Below, one piece after another: positions 40,075-49,681 of a stretch of DNA of 64,000 nt. The position numbers and the translations under genes were made by a program. Position 1 is the stretch's first letter, and each line of letters begins with the position of its first letter. The notes under the pieces are model-generated. The model was not told the DNA's origin. It was given only the letters and a program-made list of their open reading frames with translations, and did not search any database. The DNA comes from Saccharomycopsis crataegensis (lineage: Eukaryota; Ascomycota; Saccharomycetes; Ascoideales; Saccharomycopsidaceae). The DNA lies in NCBI RefSeq assembly GCF_037102585.1, contig NW_027043820.1:1770501-1834500 (forward strand), in the 5' to 3' direction.

Positions 40075-42843
40075 TCAACTTTCAAGTTCAACATAATCTG
40101 GATTCTTCTTCAATATAACAATGCCTTCTAAAGCACTGGCAAAGGAAATGTATTCATCGTTTTCTAATTCTGCTCTTTCACCATAGCTCAACAACACAGG
40201 AGTTTCTTGGGTCACCCAACCGGTAATGGTCTTTGGCTTACCAGCTTGGCCAACAGTATCAACAGCTTGACCGACTCTGACATTGACCTTTACTGGATTC
40301 AAATCTTCATCCACGGTAACCAACATTCTTGGATGGATGGCCGATGATAAATAATACAACAAGTAATGGGAGTCACTCAACACAAAATCTTTAGGGTTCA
40401 AGAATAAAACACTTGTCGTCAAAAGGGATGCCAAGTTAACCTTGGACAATATCTGTCTATCGGTATTGAAAGGATTCAAAGACAAGGTACCTTTACCTAA
40501 ATGCAACAAACCCTGAGATAATCTTACGTTGAACAAACAATCAGGAGATTTCACATAATAGCTTGCCAATTGTCTAAGCAACTGTGATAATCTAGCATTA
40601 TTAGTACCAGCACCAACAACACCCATAGAGAAAATAGCATTAGCAGCAACGTCAATATCTTGATCGTGTGAGTATCTTGACAAAGTATCATACACCTTCA
40701 TTTGTGGGTCAGAAGCTGACACCAAACCCATAGCCAATGGAACAGCTCTTCTAATCACTGGGTTACCGTAATGCATCAAATGACCAAAATGACGCAACAC
40801 CATATCCTGGCCAATTTCTTCTCCCATTGCAATCATTGCCACACCCAAAACAGCATAAGCCTGGAGGTTATCATCCTTTTTGAATTCGGATTTTTTGGTT
40901 TCTTCAGAATCATCCTTCTTTTCATCTTCATCTTTCTTTTCCGCATCTACCATATCCACATCTTCATCATCAACCGATGATTTTGATTTTTCTTCTTCAG
41001 TTTTTTCCTCGTCACTTTCTTCTTTTTCTTCATCTTCAGTCTTCGAAAGACACAAGGATAATAGCTTCTGAATTTGTAAAACATTACCAGTACCAGCAAA
41101 GGCACAGACGGTGACCAAGACCTGTAAAGATTGAGCAATTGGATGTTCAATGGCACTGATGGTCTCAACAGCTTCTTCAATAGAGTCATAACAGCCAATG
41201 TATAATAAACCCAAACCAAGCGACAAAAGCTTCACCCATTTACTAGAGAAATCAGACAAGTCTCTTTCCAAGAATACTTGCAAGATGGTGGAGGCAATTT
41301 CACCGTTGGAAGTTCCGACGAAAATATGACCCAAACTCAATGCAGCAATGGAAACGATTTCTAAAGAAGTGGATTGATCAGCAATCACAGGAATTAATAA
41401 TTCCAAAATAGCCTCATTTTGCGAACCAGCAAACGATATACCCAAACCAATGATTGATGCAACTCTCAAGTATTTTGATTGAGAAGTAACATAATCTTTC
41501 AACAACACAAATGAAGCTTCAACATCATCATGGACACCATTAGAGGCAATACCCATTGCCAAAAGAGCACCAGCTTTGATTTCGTCTTCATTAGAGTACA
41601 AAAATTTATCGGCCTCTTGCAAACCATCGCTGGAATCCCATTGGTAAATAGAACCGATGGAAGCAGTAGTAGAGAGCATACCAGAACCTTTAGTCTTGTA
41701 AATATATGATTTATTTTCATCCTCAGTAATAATTTTATCATTAGAATAACCCAAATTAATGAAGGCGTTAACAAAATTGGAAGCCAAGTTTTGTTTAGCA
41801 GAATCAACAGAAGATGCTGATTCACCAAATCTACTGTTTTCCAAGTGTGATTTATAATAGTCTTCAGGGACTTTTGGATCTAACAAGTTCAATTCTTTCA
41901 CCAAGTATTTGAAGTACTCACTTAATTTCAAGTTGGAAATGATTTCTTGTATGTCTTGATTTTCGTGCTTGAAGGAAGAGTTTTGTCTAGCCAAAATAAA
42001 GCCCAATTGTCTCCAAACCGACACGTCTTCTGTGGCTGTGAAAACATTGCTGATTAGTTTTTCATCATCGAGTCTGATAGCCAAGGCTAACGCTTGTGGC
42101 AATTCATTGTTGGCCAAGTAAATCTTGTAAGCGGTCTTCAAGAACGCTAGGTCATCAGGCGGAGCTAATAATGGAACACAACTCACCATATACAAACAAA
42201 CTCTAGAATAGGTGTTTTTATCAACATAGTCTGGTAAATTTTCAATACCCTCTATTTCCAATAATAAATCAACAGCATCAGCTTCCCCATTGTGCTCGAG
42301 AAAAAATGGAACAATTTCGAGAGCCAACTTCAATAAATCATCAGTTGCTTCTGTTTTTTCCAATCTTTCACCATATTCTTCTCCAATTTCGAGGGCTAAA
42401 TGACGAACGTATTCATGACCCCATTCGGCAGTGTCAGCTTCAGATGATAATAATCTATACTTTAAAGCATCCATTTTCTTGTTACTTGAACCCAAGATAG
42501 ATAATATATCTGCAAACTTGGACTTTAATTTCTTATCAGTCCATTTATCATATAATTCAGTTAATATAGTGTAATGTGGCTGCAAGAAAACCAAAGGCTT
42601 TGGAATGGCAGTCATTGAAGAAGTAGATTCTCTCAAGTACTTCTTCAATTGATCTAAAGACGAATCGTAAGAAGCAACATCAGGAGCATTGAGCTTTTCT
42701 ACAATCGCTTCTAAACTGTCTTTTAACTGTTGATCTTCTTCAGATAATTCTTCTTCCACCTCTTGTTTCTTTTTAGAATCTTTCTTCATCTCTGGCTTGG
42801 CGGTGGCAAGCTCACTCTTATTGTCTTTTTCGGATGGAGCCAT
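40075..42843 (-). CDS. RPN1: 26S proteasome base subunit Rpn1
   Basis: A 922-residue scaffold of the proteasome regulatory particle that binds ubiquitin-like shuttle factors and Ubp6. After a charged N-terminus the helical region contains the proteasome/cyclosome repeats, visible as GALLAMGIASNG, ASIIGLGISFAG, VSIAALSLGHIF, LLSLGLGLLYIG and AVLGVAMIAMG at intervals of about 35-40 residues. An acidic Glu/Asp/Lys insert at about 600-650 interrupts them. The C-terminal domain ends NPDYVELES. The start is the ATG at 42843 (MAPSEKDN); the frame continues upstream only from a TTG. Length fits the family (993 in S. cerevisiae). No CTG codon occurred in the part read in frame (40081-41400). A putative Rpn4-type site is in the promoter. 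Confidence 0.95.
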   Translation of the reverse strand: MAPSEKDNKSELATAKPEMKKDSKKKQEVEEELSEEDQQLKDSLEAIVEKLNAPDVASYDSSLDQLKKYLRESTSSMTAIPKPLVFLQPHYTILTELYDKWTDKKLKSKFADILSILGSSNKKMDALKYRLLSSEADTAEWGHEYVRHLALEIGEEYGERLEKTEATDDLLKLALEIVPFFLEHNGEADAVDLLLEIEGIENLPDYVDKNTYSRVCLYMVSCVPLLAPPDDLAFLKTAYKIYLANNELPQALALAIRLDDEKLISNVFTATEDVSVWRQLGFILARQNSSFKHENQDIQEIISNLKLSEYFKYLVKELNLLDPKVPEDYYKSHLENSRFGESASSVDSAKQNLASNFVNAFINLGYSNDKIITEDENKSYIYKTKGSGMLSTTASIGSIYQWDSSDGLQEADKFLYSNEDEIKAGALLAMGIASNGVHDDVEASFVLLKDYVTSQSKYLRVASIIGLGISFAGSQNEAILELLIPVIADQSTSLEIVSIAALSLGHIFVGTSNGEIASTILQVFLERDLSDFSSKWVKLLSLGLGLLYIGCYDSIEEAVETISAIEHPIAQSLQVLVTVCAFAGTGNVLQIQKLLSLCLSKTEDEEKEESDEEKTEEEKSKSSVDDEDVDMVDAEKKDEDEKKDDSEETKKSEFKKDDNLQAYAVLGVAMIAMGEEIGQDMVLRHFGHLMHYGNPVIRRAVPLAMGLVSASDPQMKVYDTLSRYSHDQDIDVAANAIFSMGVVGAGTNNARLSQLLRQLASYYVKSPDCLFNVRLSQGLLHLGKGTLSLNPFNTDRQILSKVNLASLLTTSVLFLNPKDFVLSDSHYLLYYLSSAIHPRMLVTVDEDLNPVKVNVRVGQAVDTVGQAGKPKTITGWVTQETPVLLSYGERAELENDEYISFASALEGIVILKKNPDYVELES

Positions 42844-43427
42844 TTTCAAAACGTCATACAGTTCTTTCAATGTTTAAAAGGAATGAAATTGACTATATTG
42901 TTGAGAAAAACAGCTAATTTTTTAGGATTGAGCTCTAAAATTTCCAATATGTCAAGTAACAAGCCAATTTGATGAATAAGGGTTGATTTAAATAAGTTGT
43001 CAATAACTGGTTTTTGCCTCCCAAATCTTCATGAAAATTGAATTTTCCTGGAGGTTCAGAATTATGCCGACCACTTCACGAGGGCTCCAAACCATATTAC
43101 TAACCGCGCGCGATGGCCAAACACCATCAACATCCTTTACTTTTTATAAATCTATCTTTTGAATCATAAGTATTTTTGAAGGTAGAAAAAAAATGATAGG
43201 ATGTTGTTATTTTGACCTGATATTTTAGAAATCATCATTTAGTAATTTTACACTCTGAGGTATAACACGATAGCATTGATTGTATAATAAAACCAAAATA
43301 ACATAAAAATAAAAATTCGAATATAAACTAATAAATGATGCGCGAAACTCAATAACACAAAAAAAAGATAGATTAAACGCGTACTAAAATGGCCATTTCT
43401 TTTCAAACAAAAATTGATAAATGTCAA
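42844..43427. other. RPN1 promoter and duplicated 3' flank of the ABC gene
   Basis: The left part is the RPN1 promoter. From about 43220 to 43427 the sequence matches the 3' flank of the second ABC gene (about 49480-49681), so the duplication reaches past the stop codon. Confidence 0.6.
43012..43022 (-). promoter_or_regulatory. Rpn4/PACE-like element upstream of RPN1
   Basis: On the minus strand the sequence reads GGGAGGCAAAA, about 170 bp upstream of the RPN1 ATG. It shares the GGCAAA core of the proteasome-associated element (GGTGGCAAA in S. cerevisiae; GAAGGCAAAA reported for Candida Rpn4). Function is inferred. Confidence 0.5.
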
Positions 43428-46400
43428 TTACTTCTTAAGGTACCCACCTCTTTCACAAAGACTGTAGAAAATAGTATCCTTGTCCTTGAGCAAGTTGGCA
43501 GGGCTATCAAACTCTTTGACTTCACCTCTGTCCAAAACCAAAATCTTATCATTGTCCATGATGGTATCAATTCTATGAGCGATAGTCAAAATCGTTCTGT
43601 CACTAAACTCTTTTCTAATGGTTTCTTGAACAATCTTATCGGTCTTGACATCAACGGCGGCGGTTGCTTCATCCAAAATCAAAATTCTTGATGGGTTCAA
43701 TAGAGCTCTAGCCAAACAAAGTAACTGTTTCTGACCAGCAGATAAATTGGAACCACCTTCATTAACTTTAGCATAAAGACCTTCACCCGCACCTTCTTGG
43801 GTACCAGCTTCGGATTCAGAAGCATCTTCTTGCTCGTGGTCATCCTTGTTCTTCTCCTCATCCTTCATTGACATGACATGGTCCTTCAAATGTGCCATTT
43901 CCAAAGCCTTCCACAATTCTTCGTCCTTGCATTTGGAAAATGGGTCCAAGTTCTGTCTCACCGTACCTTCAAAAGCCTGGGAATCTTGAGGGATAATGTT
44001 CAACTTACTTCTCAAATCGTACATACCAATCTTGGAAGTATCCACATCATCAATGACGATGGATCCACCAGTGGCCTCGATGATTCTAAACAACGCCAAA
44101 GTCAAAGTACTCTTACCAGCACCGGTTCTTCCGACAATACCAATCTTTTCTTGAGGTTTGACTTCGAAAGAAACATTCTTCAAAACAGGATTTGCATCAG
44201 CATTATACTTGGTGGTATAGTTTTCAAACTTGATTCCACCTTTCATAGGCCATTGGATTGGAGGTCTGGAATTCTCAATCACATACGGTTTTTCACTTTG
44301 CAAATCACAGTATTCAAACACTCTTTCCACAGCAACAGCGTCAGTTTCCACATCGATGGATGTTCTAACGAGCAAATTCAAATGACCATAGATCTCCATC
44401 GCAAAAGTACTCAACAACCCAACAGTACCAGCAGCCAATGGAGCACTACTTTTGAGAGTACACACACAAGATAGAGTGACAATTAAGAGAAAGACCGCCC
44501 CAATAGCTTTCAATCTGAAATTCAACCATCTATTCATCCAGATCTGCGACATAGTACCTGACAAACCATGATCTAAATTAGCGCCATTAATGTACTTGAA
44601 TCTGTTCTCTTGGTCAAAGGCTCTGATAGTATCAACACCTATCAATGTTTCATGGATATGAGAGTACACTGGACTTCTGGTGATACTAGCAAATCTCTTA
44701 GTTTGTCTAGAGGCAGCAATGTAGTATGTTTGGGTGTACGAGAAAACAAAGGATAAGAGTATCACAAAAATGATAGTACTTGGCAAAGTGTAGATGATCA
44801 AACCAAATAAGTATGCGGTCTTAACAACGGTAACAGAGAAAAAGTTGAGAGAACGAGGGAATCTTTGATCGATTTTGCTAATATCTTCAGAAAATCTGTT
44901 CAAGACTCTACCAGTTGGAGTAGTCTCGAAGAAGGACATTGGAGATTTCAAAATAGAAGTGACTAATTCTTCATGTATAGCTTTCGAAGCACTAATGGCA
45001 GAGAAATAGGAAAAGGAAAGACTTACAGAGAATATAGCCAAACCAGAAAACAACCCCAAAATGGTATAGACAGTGACCAAGAAGACTGTGCTAGTACTGG
45101 AGTCATCATTGTCATTCACATCAGCCCAATGCTTCAACCAAAGTTTACTTAAAAAGTCAGAGACACCGGTCATGATGACTGCAGTGACAGTAATAATAAC
45201 ATTACGGTATTTTGCGGCCCTAGCATAACGTTTATAGGTCAGCCAACTGACTTTGCCTTTTTGGGAAACTTCCTTAGATTGGCCAGTGATCCTTTTTCCA
45301 GATTTCTCGTTATCATTAGGAGAAAACTTGTGGTTGAAACTAGAAACAGAAGCTCTTCTTAAGGTTCCATTGGTTGTAATACGCGCTAATTCAGTTCTTT
45401 CCTCAAAATCATCATCATCATCAGCAACAGCAGAATCACTATCTTCAGTGACTTCAATAGCTTCATTTTTATCTTCAGCGACATTATCAATGCTTTCTTC
45501 CTTTGTAGCGCTTTCAGAATCCTCCTTGGTAGTGTCTGCCTTACCAAACTCTTCAATTAATTTGGCAAATTCACCTTTATCATTAATCAACTCATCATAA
45601 GTACCTTGTTCATCAATCTTCCCGTGATCCAACACATAGATACTGTCCGCTTCTTCAAGAACATGAATGTTGTTGGTGGATAAAACCAAAGTCTTTGAGC
45701 TCAAAATACCAGTTTTACACAACACTCTTTCAATGATGTTTTTGCTAACATGCGCATCAACAGCACTAAGAACATCATCAAGCAAATAAATATCAGCTCT
45801 TGCATATACCGCTCTGGCCAAAGAAATACGGGCCTTCTGACCGCCAGATAAAGAGATACCTTTTTCACCAACCTGGGTTTCTTCACCATCAGGCAAGATT
45901 TCAAAATCAGATTTCAATTCACAGGCTTCAATGGTCTTTTCAAAGAATTCAGGATCGTATTTGTGACCAAAGAGGATGTTTTTCTTGATGGATGAGTTCA
46001 TGATCCAAGGCTGTTGAGGACAGTAAGCGACTACCCCACGAACGTTAACACTTGGAGAGCCATGTTTTTCATCAGCAGCAACTACTGGATAATGGCCGAG
46101 AATAGATTGTAAGAAAGTGGTTTTACCAGACCCGACACTGCCAACAATACAAGTAAGTTCACCCTTCTTGGCGGCGAAGTCGATATTGGAAAGGGCAATT
46201 TGAGAACCAGTGGACTCGACGCAAGCTTCTTCATCGGTTGGGGTACCAGTAGAGTTGGGATCGTTAGCAGTGGTGGCTTGAATCTTCTTGGCATCGGATC
46301 TCAAAAATGTGGCATTCTTAATCTCCACAGAAACCTCACCCTTGAGTTTAATGGCTTGTAACTCGGCAATGAGAGAGCTATCCAATTCTTCATCGGTTAA

Positions 46401-48191
46401 GAACTTCAACAATCTGGCAATAGAAACCTTGGTTTCCATAACACAGGAGATCATATCAGGAAATTCGAATAAAGGATCACCCAATAATTCAAATAATGCC
46501 AAACTTGGGAAGATCAAATCAGAAGTCAATTTGATATCACCAAAGAAACCAAAAAAAGCAAACGTTGCACAAGAGACAAAGTATGGAACACACGACCAAG
46601 AGAAAGAAATGATAGCATCAAAGACATCAATTTTTTTCATTGTTGCTAGCTCCTCATTGTTTCTAACATTAGTAACACGTTCTTTCATCGGCTTTTCCCA
46701 GGAATATAACTTGATGGATTTAATGGATGATAATAGTTCGCTGACCAATTTGGTTCTCTTATCCTTGAACTTCATATTAACATCGTAAAGTGCTTCCATC
46801 TTCTTGATCGCGACTAAGTTAACTGGAAGAGCTACAGCAATGATCACCAAACCGGAAAACGATGACAACCCAAGAAGGAAGTATAGAGAGAAAATACAGA
46901 GAATGAATTGTAAAGGAGCGGAAACAAATGTTTGCGATCTCTTTATCAAGTATTCGACTTTTGAAGTATCAACAGAAATCAAATTGACGATATCACCGAC
47001 GGTTTTGTTTGCTCTGGCCTTTGTGGATAGTTTAAAAGCCTTTTCGTAAACCAAGACTGTCAATGACAAACGAATCTTGAAACCAATATTGAGCATTTGG
47101 TTGATATATTCATTGTACAACATAACGATCACGAGGGAAGTGATGAACATCCCCACACAAAGAAGAATTCCATGCAACACTTGAGGTTCGGAGTTATCAG
47201 CAGTAAGAAAAAATGACATGAGCACTCTAAGTAATTGTGGTTGAACGAAGCTGGCAAGAATTTGCAAGATTTGCAAAACAGCACAACCAAGCACTTGGGC
47301 ACCAAAAGCTCTAAGAAGTGGTTTAATGAGACTCACATCAGCTTTTTCCTTGGCCATTTCATCTTTCCAGTGCTTCTTGAGAATGGCACTACACTTTTCG
47401 GCAGTGAAATTCTCACCTACTTCTGGCAAGTCATCAAATTCGAGAGTGCCTTCCTTATAAACTTTAGAGATTAGCGGGTTGAGGTTGCTGAAAGAAATTC
47501 TTCCAATGATGTTGGTATTGTAAAGAGAGTCAACATTGACTTGGTTGAGTTTCAAATGATAGGTGTACTCATGGACTCTCTTCCATAAGAAAACTTCAAG
47601 GATGAAAATAAAGATGGAATTGATAAAAGTGGCAAACTCCGCGACCTTAAAGGTGGTGCTGCTCGACAACGCGTAATTGGTATAATTGGTTTGGTAGACA
47701 TAACCACACAAGATAAACGGAGTGAGAATCCAGTAAACCAATGGGGTACCGAGCTGCCAAATGGATTTGTGGACTTCAGTAATGTGAAGAGGCAATAACA
47801 CCGCTGCTAACAACACGAAAGTAAGGAAATAACTGATGGATGTCCAGCTGAACACCCCATTATCGCTGGAAAGAATATCATCGAATAACACTAAGTTCAA
47901 CACCGCCTGGGTAGCTACCAAGGAAATTCTGAGGAAATGTGTGAACCCTTCACTCCTGATACTGAATAGCTTACCATAGGTTTGCTTTCTTTTCGTGACA
48001 AGTAATTGCCATGATCCGAGGACAAAGAACACTGAGGAAAACGCTATTAAAAATGCAGCCAAGAAGCAAGGGTTGAAGGCATTTTCTTTGGTTGGAACAA
48101 GCACCGATAAATTCTGGCATTGGACGCTTTGATTAAAGTAGCTCCCCATCGTTGCTAACGGGCGGGATGTTGAGTGATTTCCGGGAACCAT
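43428..48191 (-). CDS. YCF1: Vacuolar MRP/ABCC transporter, Ycf1 type (copy A)
   Basis: A 1587-residue full-length ABCC transporter: TMD0 (about 20-200), TMD1 (about 290-590), NBD1, a Ser/Asp-rich linker, TMD2 (about 960-1240) and NBD2. NBD1 has Walker A GSVGSGKTT near 686, signature LSGGQKARISLARAVYA near 780 and Walker B LLDDVLSAVDAH, where Asp replaces the catalytic Glu as usual in MRPs. NBD2 has GRTGAGKST near 1357, LSAGQKQLLCLARALL near 1483 and ILDEATAAVD. The linker holds an RRAS phosphosite (TLRRASVSSF) as in Ycf1. Ycf1/Bpt1 pump glutathione conjugates and metal-glutathione complexes into the vacuole; substrate here is inferred. An insert of about 20 residues (DEEKNKDDHEQEDASESEAG) interrupts NBD2 before its signature. 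Copy B lies upstream in tandem. Copy A has nine more linker residues than copy B. Confidence 0.88.
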   Translation of the reverse strand: MVPGNHSTSRPLATMGSYFNQSVQCQNLSVLVPTKENAFNPCFLAAFLIAFSSVFFVLGSWQLLVTKRKQTYGKLFSIRSEGFTHFLRISLVATQAVLNLVLFDDILSSDNGVFSWTSISYFLTFVLLAAVLLPLHITEVHKSIWQLGTPLVYWILTPFILCGYVYQTNYTNYALSSSTTFKVAEFATFINSIFIFILEVFLWKRVHEYTYHLKLNQVNVDSLYNTNIIGRISFSNLNPLISKVYKEGTLEFDDLPEVGENFTAEKCSAILKKHWKDEMAKEKADVSLIKPLLRAFGAQVLGCAVLQILQILASFVQPQLLRVLMSFFLTADNSEPQVLHGILLCVGMFITSLVIVMLYNEYINQMLNIGFKIRLSLTVLVYEKAFKLSTKARANKTVGDIVNLISVDTSKVEYLIKRSQTFVSAPLQFILCIFSLYFLLGLSSFSGLVIIAVALPVNLVAIKKMEALYDVNMKFKDKRTKLVSELLSSIKSIKLYSWEKPMKERVTNVRNNEELATMKKIDVFDAIISFSWSCVPYFVSCATFAFFGFFGDIKLTSDLIFPSLALFELLGDPLFEFPDMISCVMETKVSIARLLKFLTDEELDSSLIAELQAIKLKGEVSVEIKNATFLRSDAKKIQATTANDPNSTGTPTDEEACVESTGSQIALSNIDFAAKKGELTCIVGSVGSGKTTFLQSILGHYPVVAADEKHGSPSVNVRGVVAYCPQQPWIMNSSIKKNILFGHKYDPEFFEKTIEACELKSDFEILPDGEETQVGEKGISLSGGQKARISLARAVYARADIYLLDDVLSAVDAHVSKNIIERVLCKTGILSSKTLVLSTNNIHVLEEADSIYVLDHGKIDEQGTYDELINDKGEFAKLIEEFGKADTTKEDSESATKEESIDNVAEDKNEAIEVTEDSDSAVADDDDDFEERTELARITTNGTLRRASVSSFNHKFSPNDNEKSGKRITGQSKEVSQKGKVSWLTYKRYARAAKYRNVIITVTAVIMTGVSDFLSKLWLKHWADVNDNDDSSTSTVFLVTVYTILGLFSGLAIFSVSLSFSYFSAISASKAIHEELVTSILKSPMSFFETTPTGRVLNRFSEDISKIDQRFPRSLNFFSVTVVKTAYLFGLIIYTLPSTIIFVILLSFVFSYTQTYYIAASRQTKRFASITRSPVYSHIHETLIGVDTIRAFDQENRFKYINGANLDHGLSGTMSQIWMNRWLNFRLKAIGAVFLLIVTLSCVCTLKSSAPLAAGTVGLLSTFAMEIYGHLNLLVRTSIDVETDAVAVERVFEYCDLQSEKPYVIENSRPPIQWPMKGGIKFENYTTKYNADANPVLKNVSFEVKPQEKIGIVGRTGAGKSTLTLALFRIIEATGGSIVIDDVDTSKIGMYDLRSKLNIIPQDSQAFEGTVRQNLDPFSKCKDEELWKALEMAHLKDHVMSMKDEEKNKDDHEQEDASESEAGTQEGAGEGLYAKVNEGGSNLSAGQKQLLCLARALLNPSRILILDEATAAVDVKTDKIVQETIRKEFSDRTILTIAHRIDTIMDNDKILVLDRGEVKEFDSPANLLKDKDTIFYSLCERGGYLKK

Positions 48192-49681
48192 TATTGATAA
48201 TATGATAGTATCAAACCTCGGAGGTATCTGGAAAATAACAACCAGATAGCACTTACTTATCTATCTGCAGAAAAGTCCGGCTTTGAAAAAAAAAAGAAAG
48301 AAAAAAAGAGACAAAAAGTTAAATGCCGTGAGTAGTAATCAAAATACCTGAATAGTAATCAAGTTTAATTAACTATCTTAGTTATCTTTTTATTAAGCGA
48401 CTATCTACCGACCTCAACCTTTGATCCTTGTAATGTATATTTAGTCTAATCCCCCTGCTAGTGCCTCTGGTGAGTGAGGTGCTGCCATGGGTTATGGTGT
48501 GCTTCAGCAGTTTGGATAGATTCTTCGTATTTGCTACGGCTGGCCATTTTGCGCTCGTCGTATCTGACAGAATCTGAACGTTTGAATAATTTGGTAGTTA
48601 ACCGGACCGGAGTTTTTTATCGCCCGTAGCTACCGCATCGGTAGAAGAATAGTTTAGTGTTCTATTGCTCAGTTGTGATGTTGAATGCCTTGCTACAAGT
48701 TCAGATCAGGGACCGGATGGTTCGTGCGATGTTTTGTTTTTGTTTTGGGCTCGGCATTTTTAGTTCTTAGATTGGCAGCATCCAGATATTTGTACGTGGA
48801 TTCCGTACTCTCCTGGAAGCACTTATTCGTTCTTGCACGAAATTGATCATCATTTGGGGCTGTCCACATCAGCGAAAAGGGGTTATGGTATATGATTGCG
48901 TGATTCTTAGCCGCACTTTAATGACCCAGAAATTCCCTTGTCTGAGAACTGGGAAACCGGTATACTTTGAGCCAGTATTACCTACTGAGGAATGTATCTG
49001 GAATAGATTGAATATCATGAGATTTTTGTACCATCCATCGTTCCATAATATACATTTTTTGTGTCATAATTCTTCGCATTATCAGATATAATCCAATTGC
49101 TATCCGTTTATCTTCTTTTTAGTTATCTTTAACATGGTTGCGTCAAGTCAATGTTGTGTATAATTGTATAGTGACTGCCAGCAGCATTTACACTTTTGTC
49201 TCTAAGTGTATCGGCATGCAGATGTGCAGAATATTTCCTTTATTCTCTTAACTCTATAAACAGCAGTTCTCTCTCTTTTATATTCATTTACAAGAGTATT
49301 TGAAAGATAACAAAAATAAGTGTCAATTTACGCTATCATATTATTTTCACAGGATCCTGGTATAAACAGGCAATACCGCGCACGACCACCAAACATGAGA
49401 AATTACAATTTCAGAATGTGTGGGAAGCTAAAAAAACAAGCAAGTAGTGATAGTGTGATCTTATAAATATCCTTGAAGTCTCTATTCAGTAATTTTACAA
49501 GGTATAAAACGACACTATTGATTATATAATAAAATGATAAAAAATAAAAAATACAATGAAAATGAAAATTCGAATAATATAAACTAATAAATGATACACG
49601 AAACTCAATAACACAAAAAAACTAAATTAAACGCGTCCTAAAATGGCCATTTCTTTTCAAACAAAAATTGATAAATATCAA
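48192..49681. other. Spacer between the two ABC genes
   Basis: 1.5 kb. The left part (about 48192-48600) is the copy A promoter and shares patches with the copy B promoter, for example the CTCGG.GGTATCTGGAAA segment and GTCGTAT.TG.CAGA. The right part (about 49480-49681) is the copy B 3' flank and matches that of copy A. The centre (about 48600-49480) looks unique. No gene seen. Confidence 0.6.
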
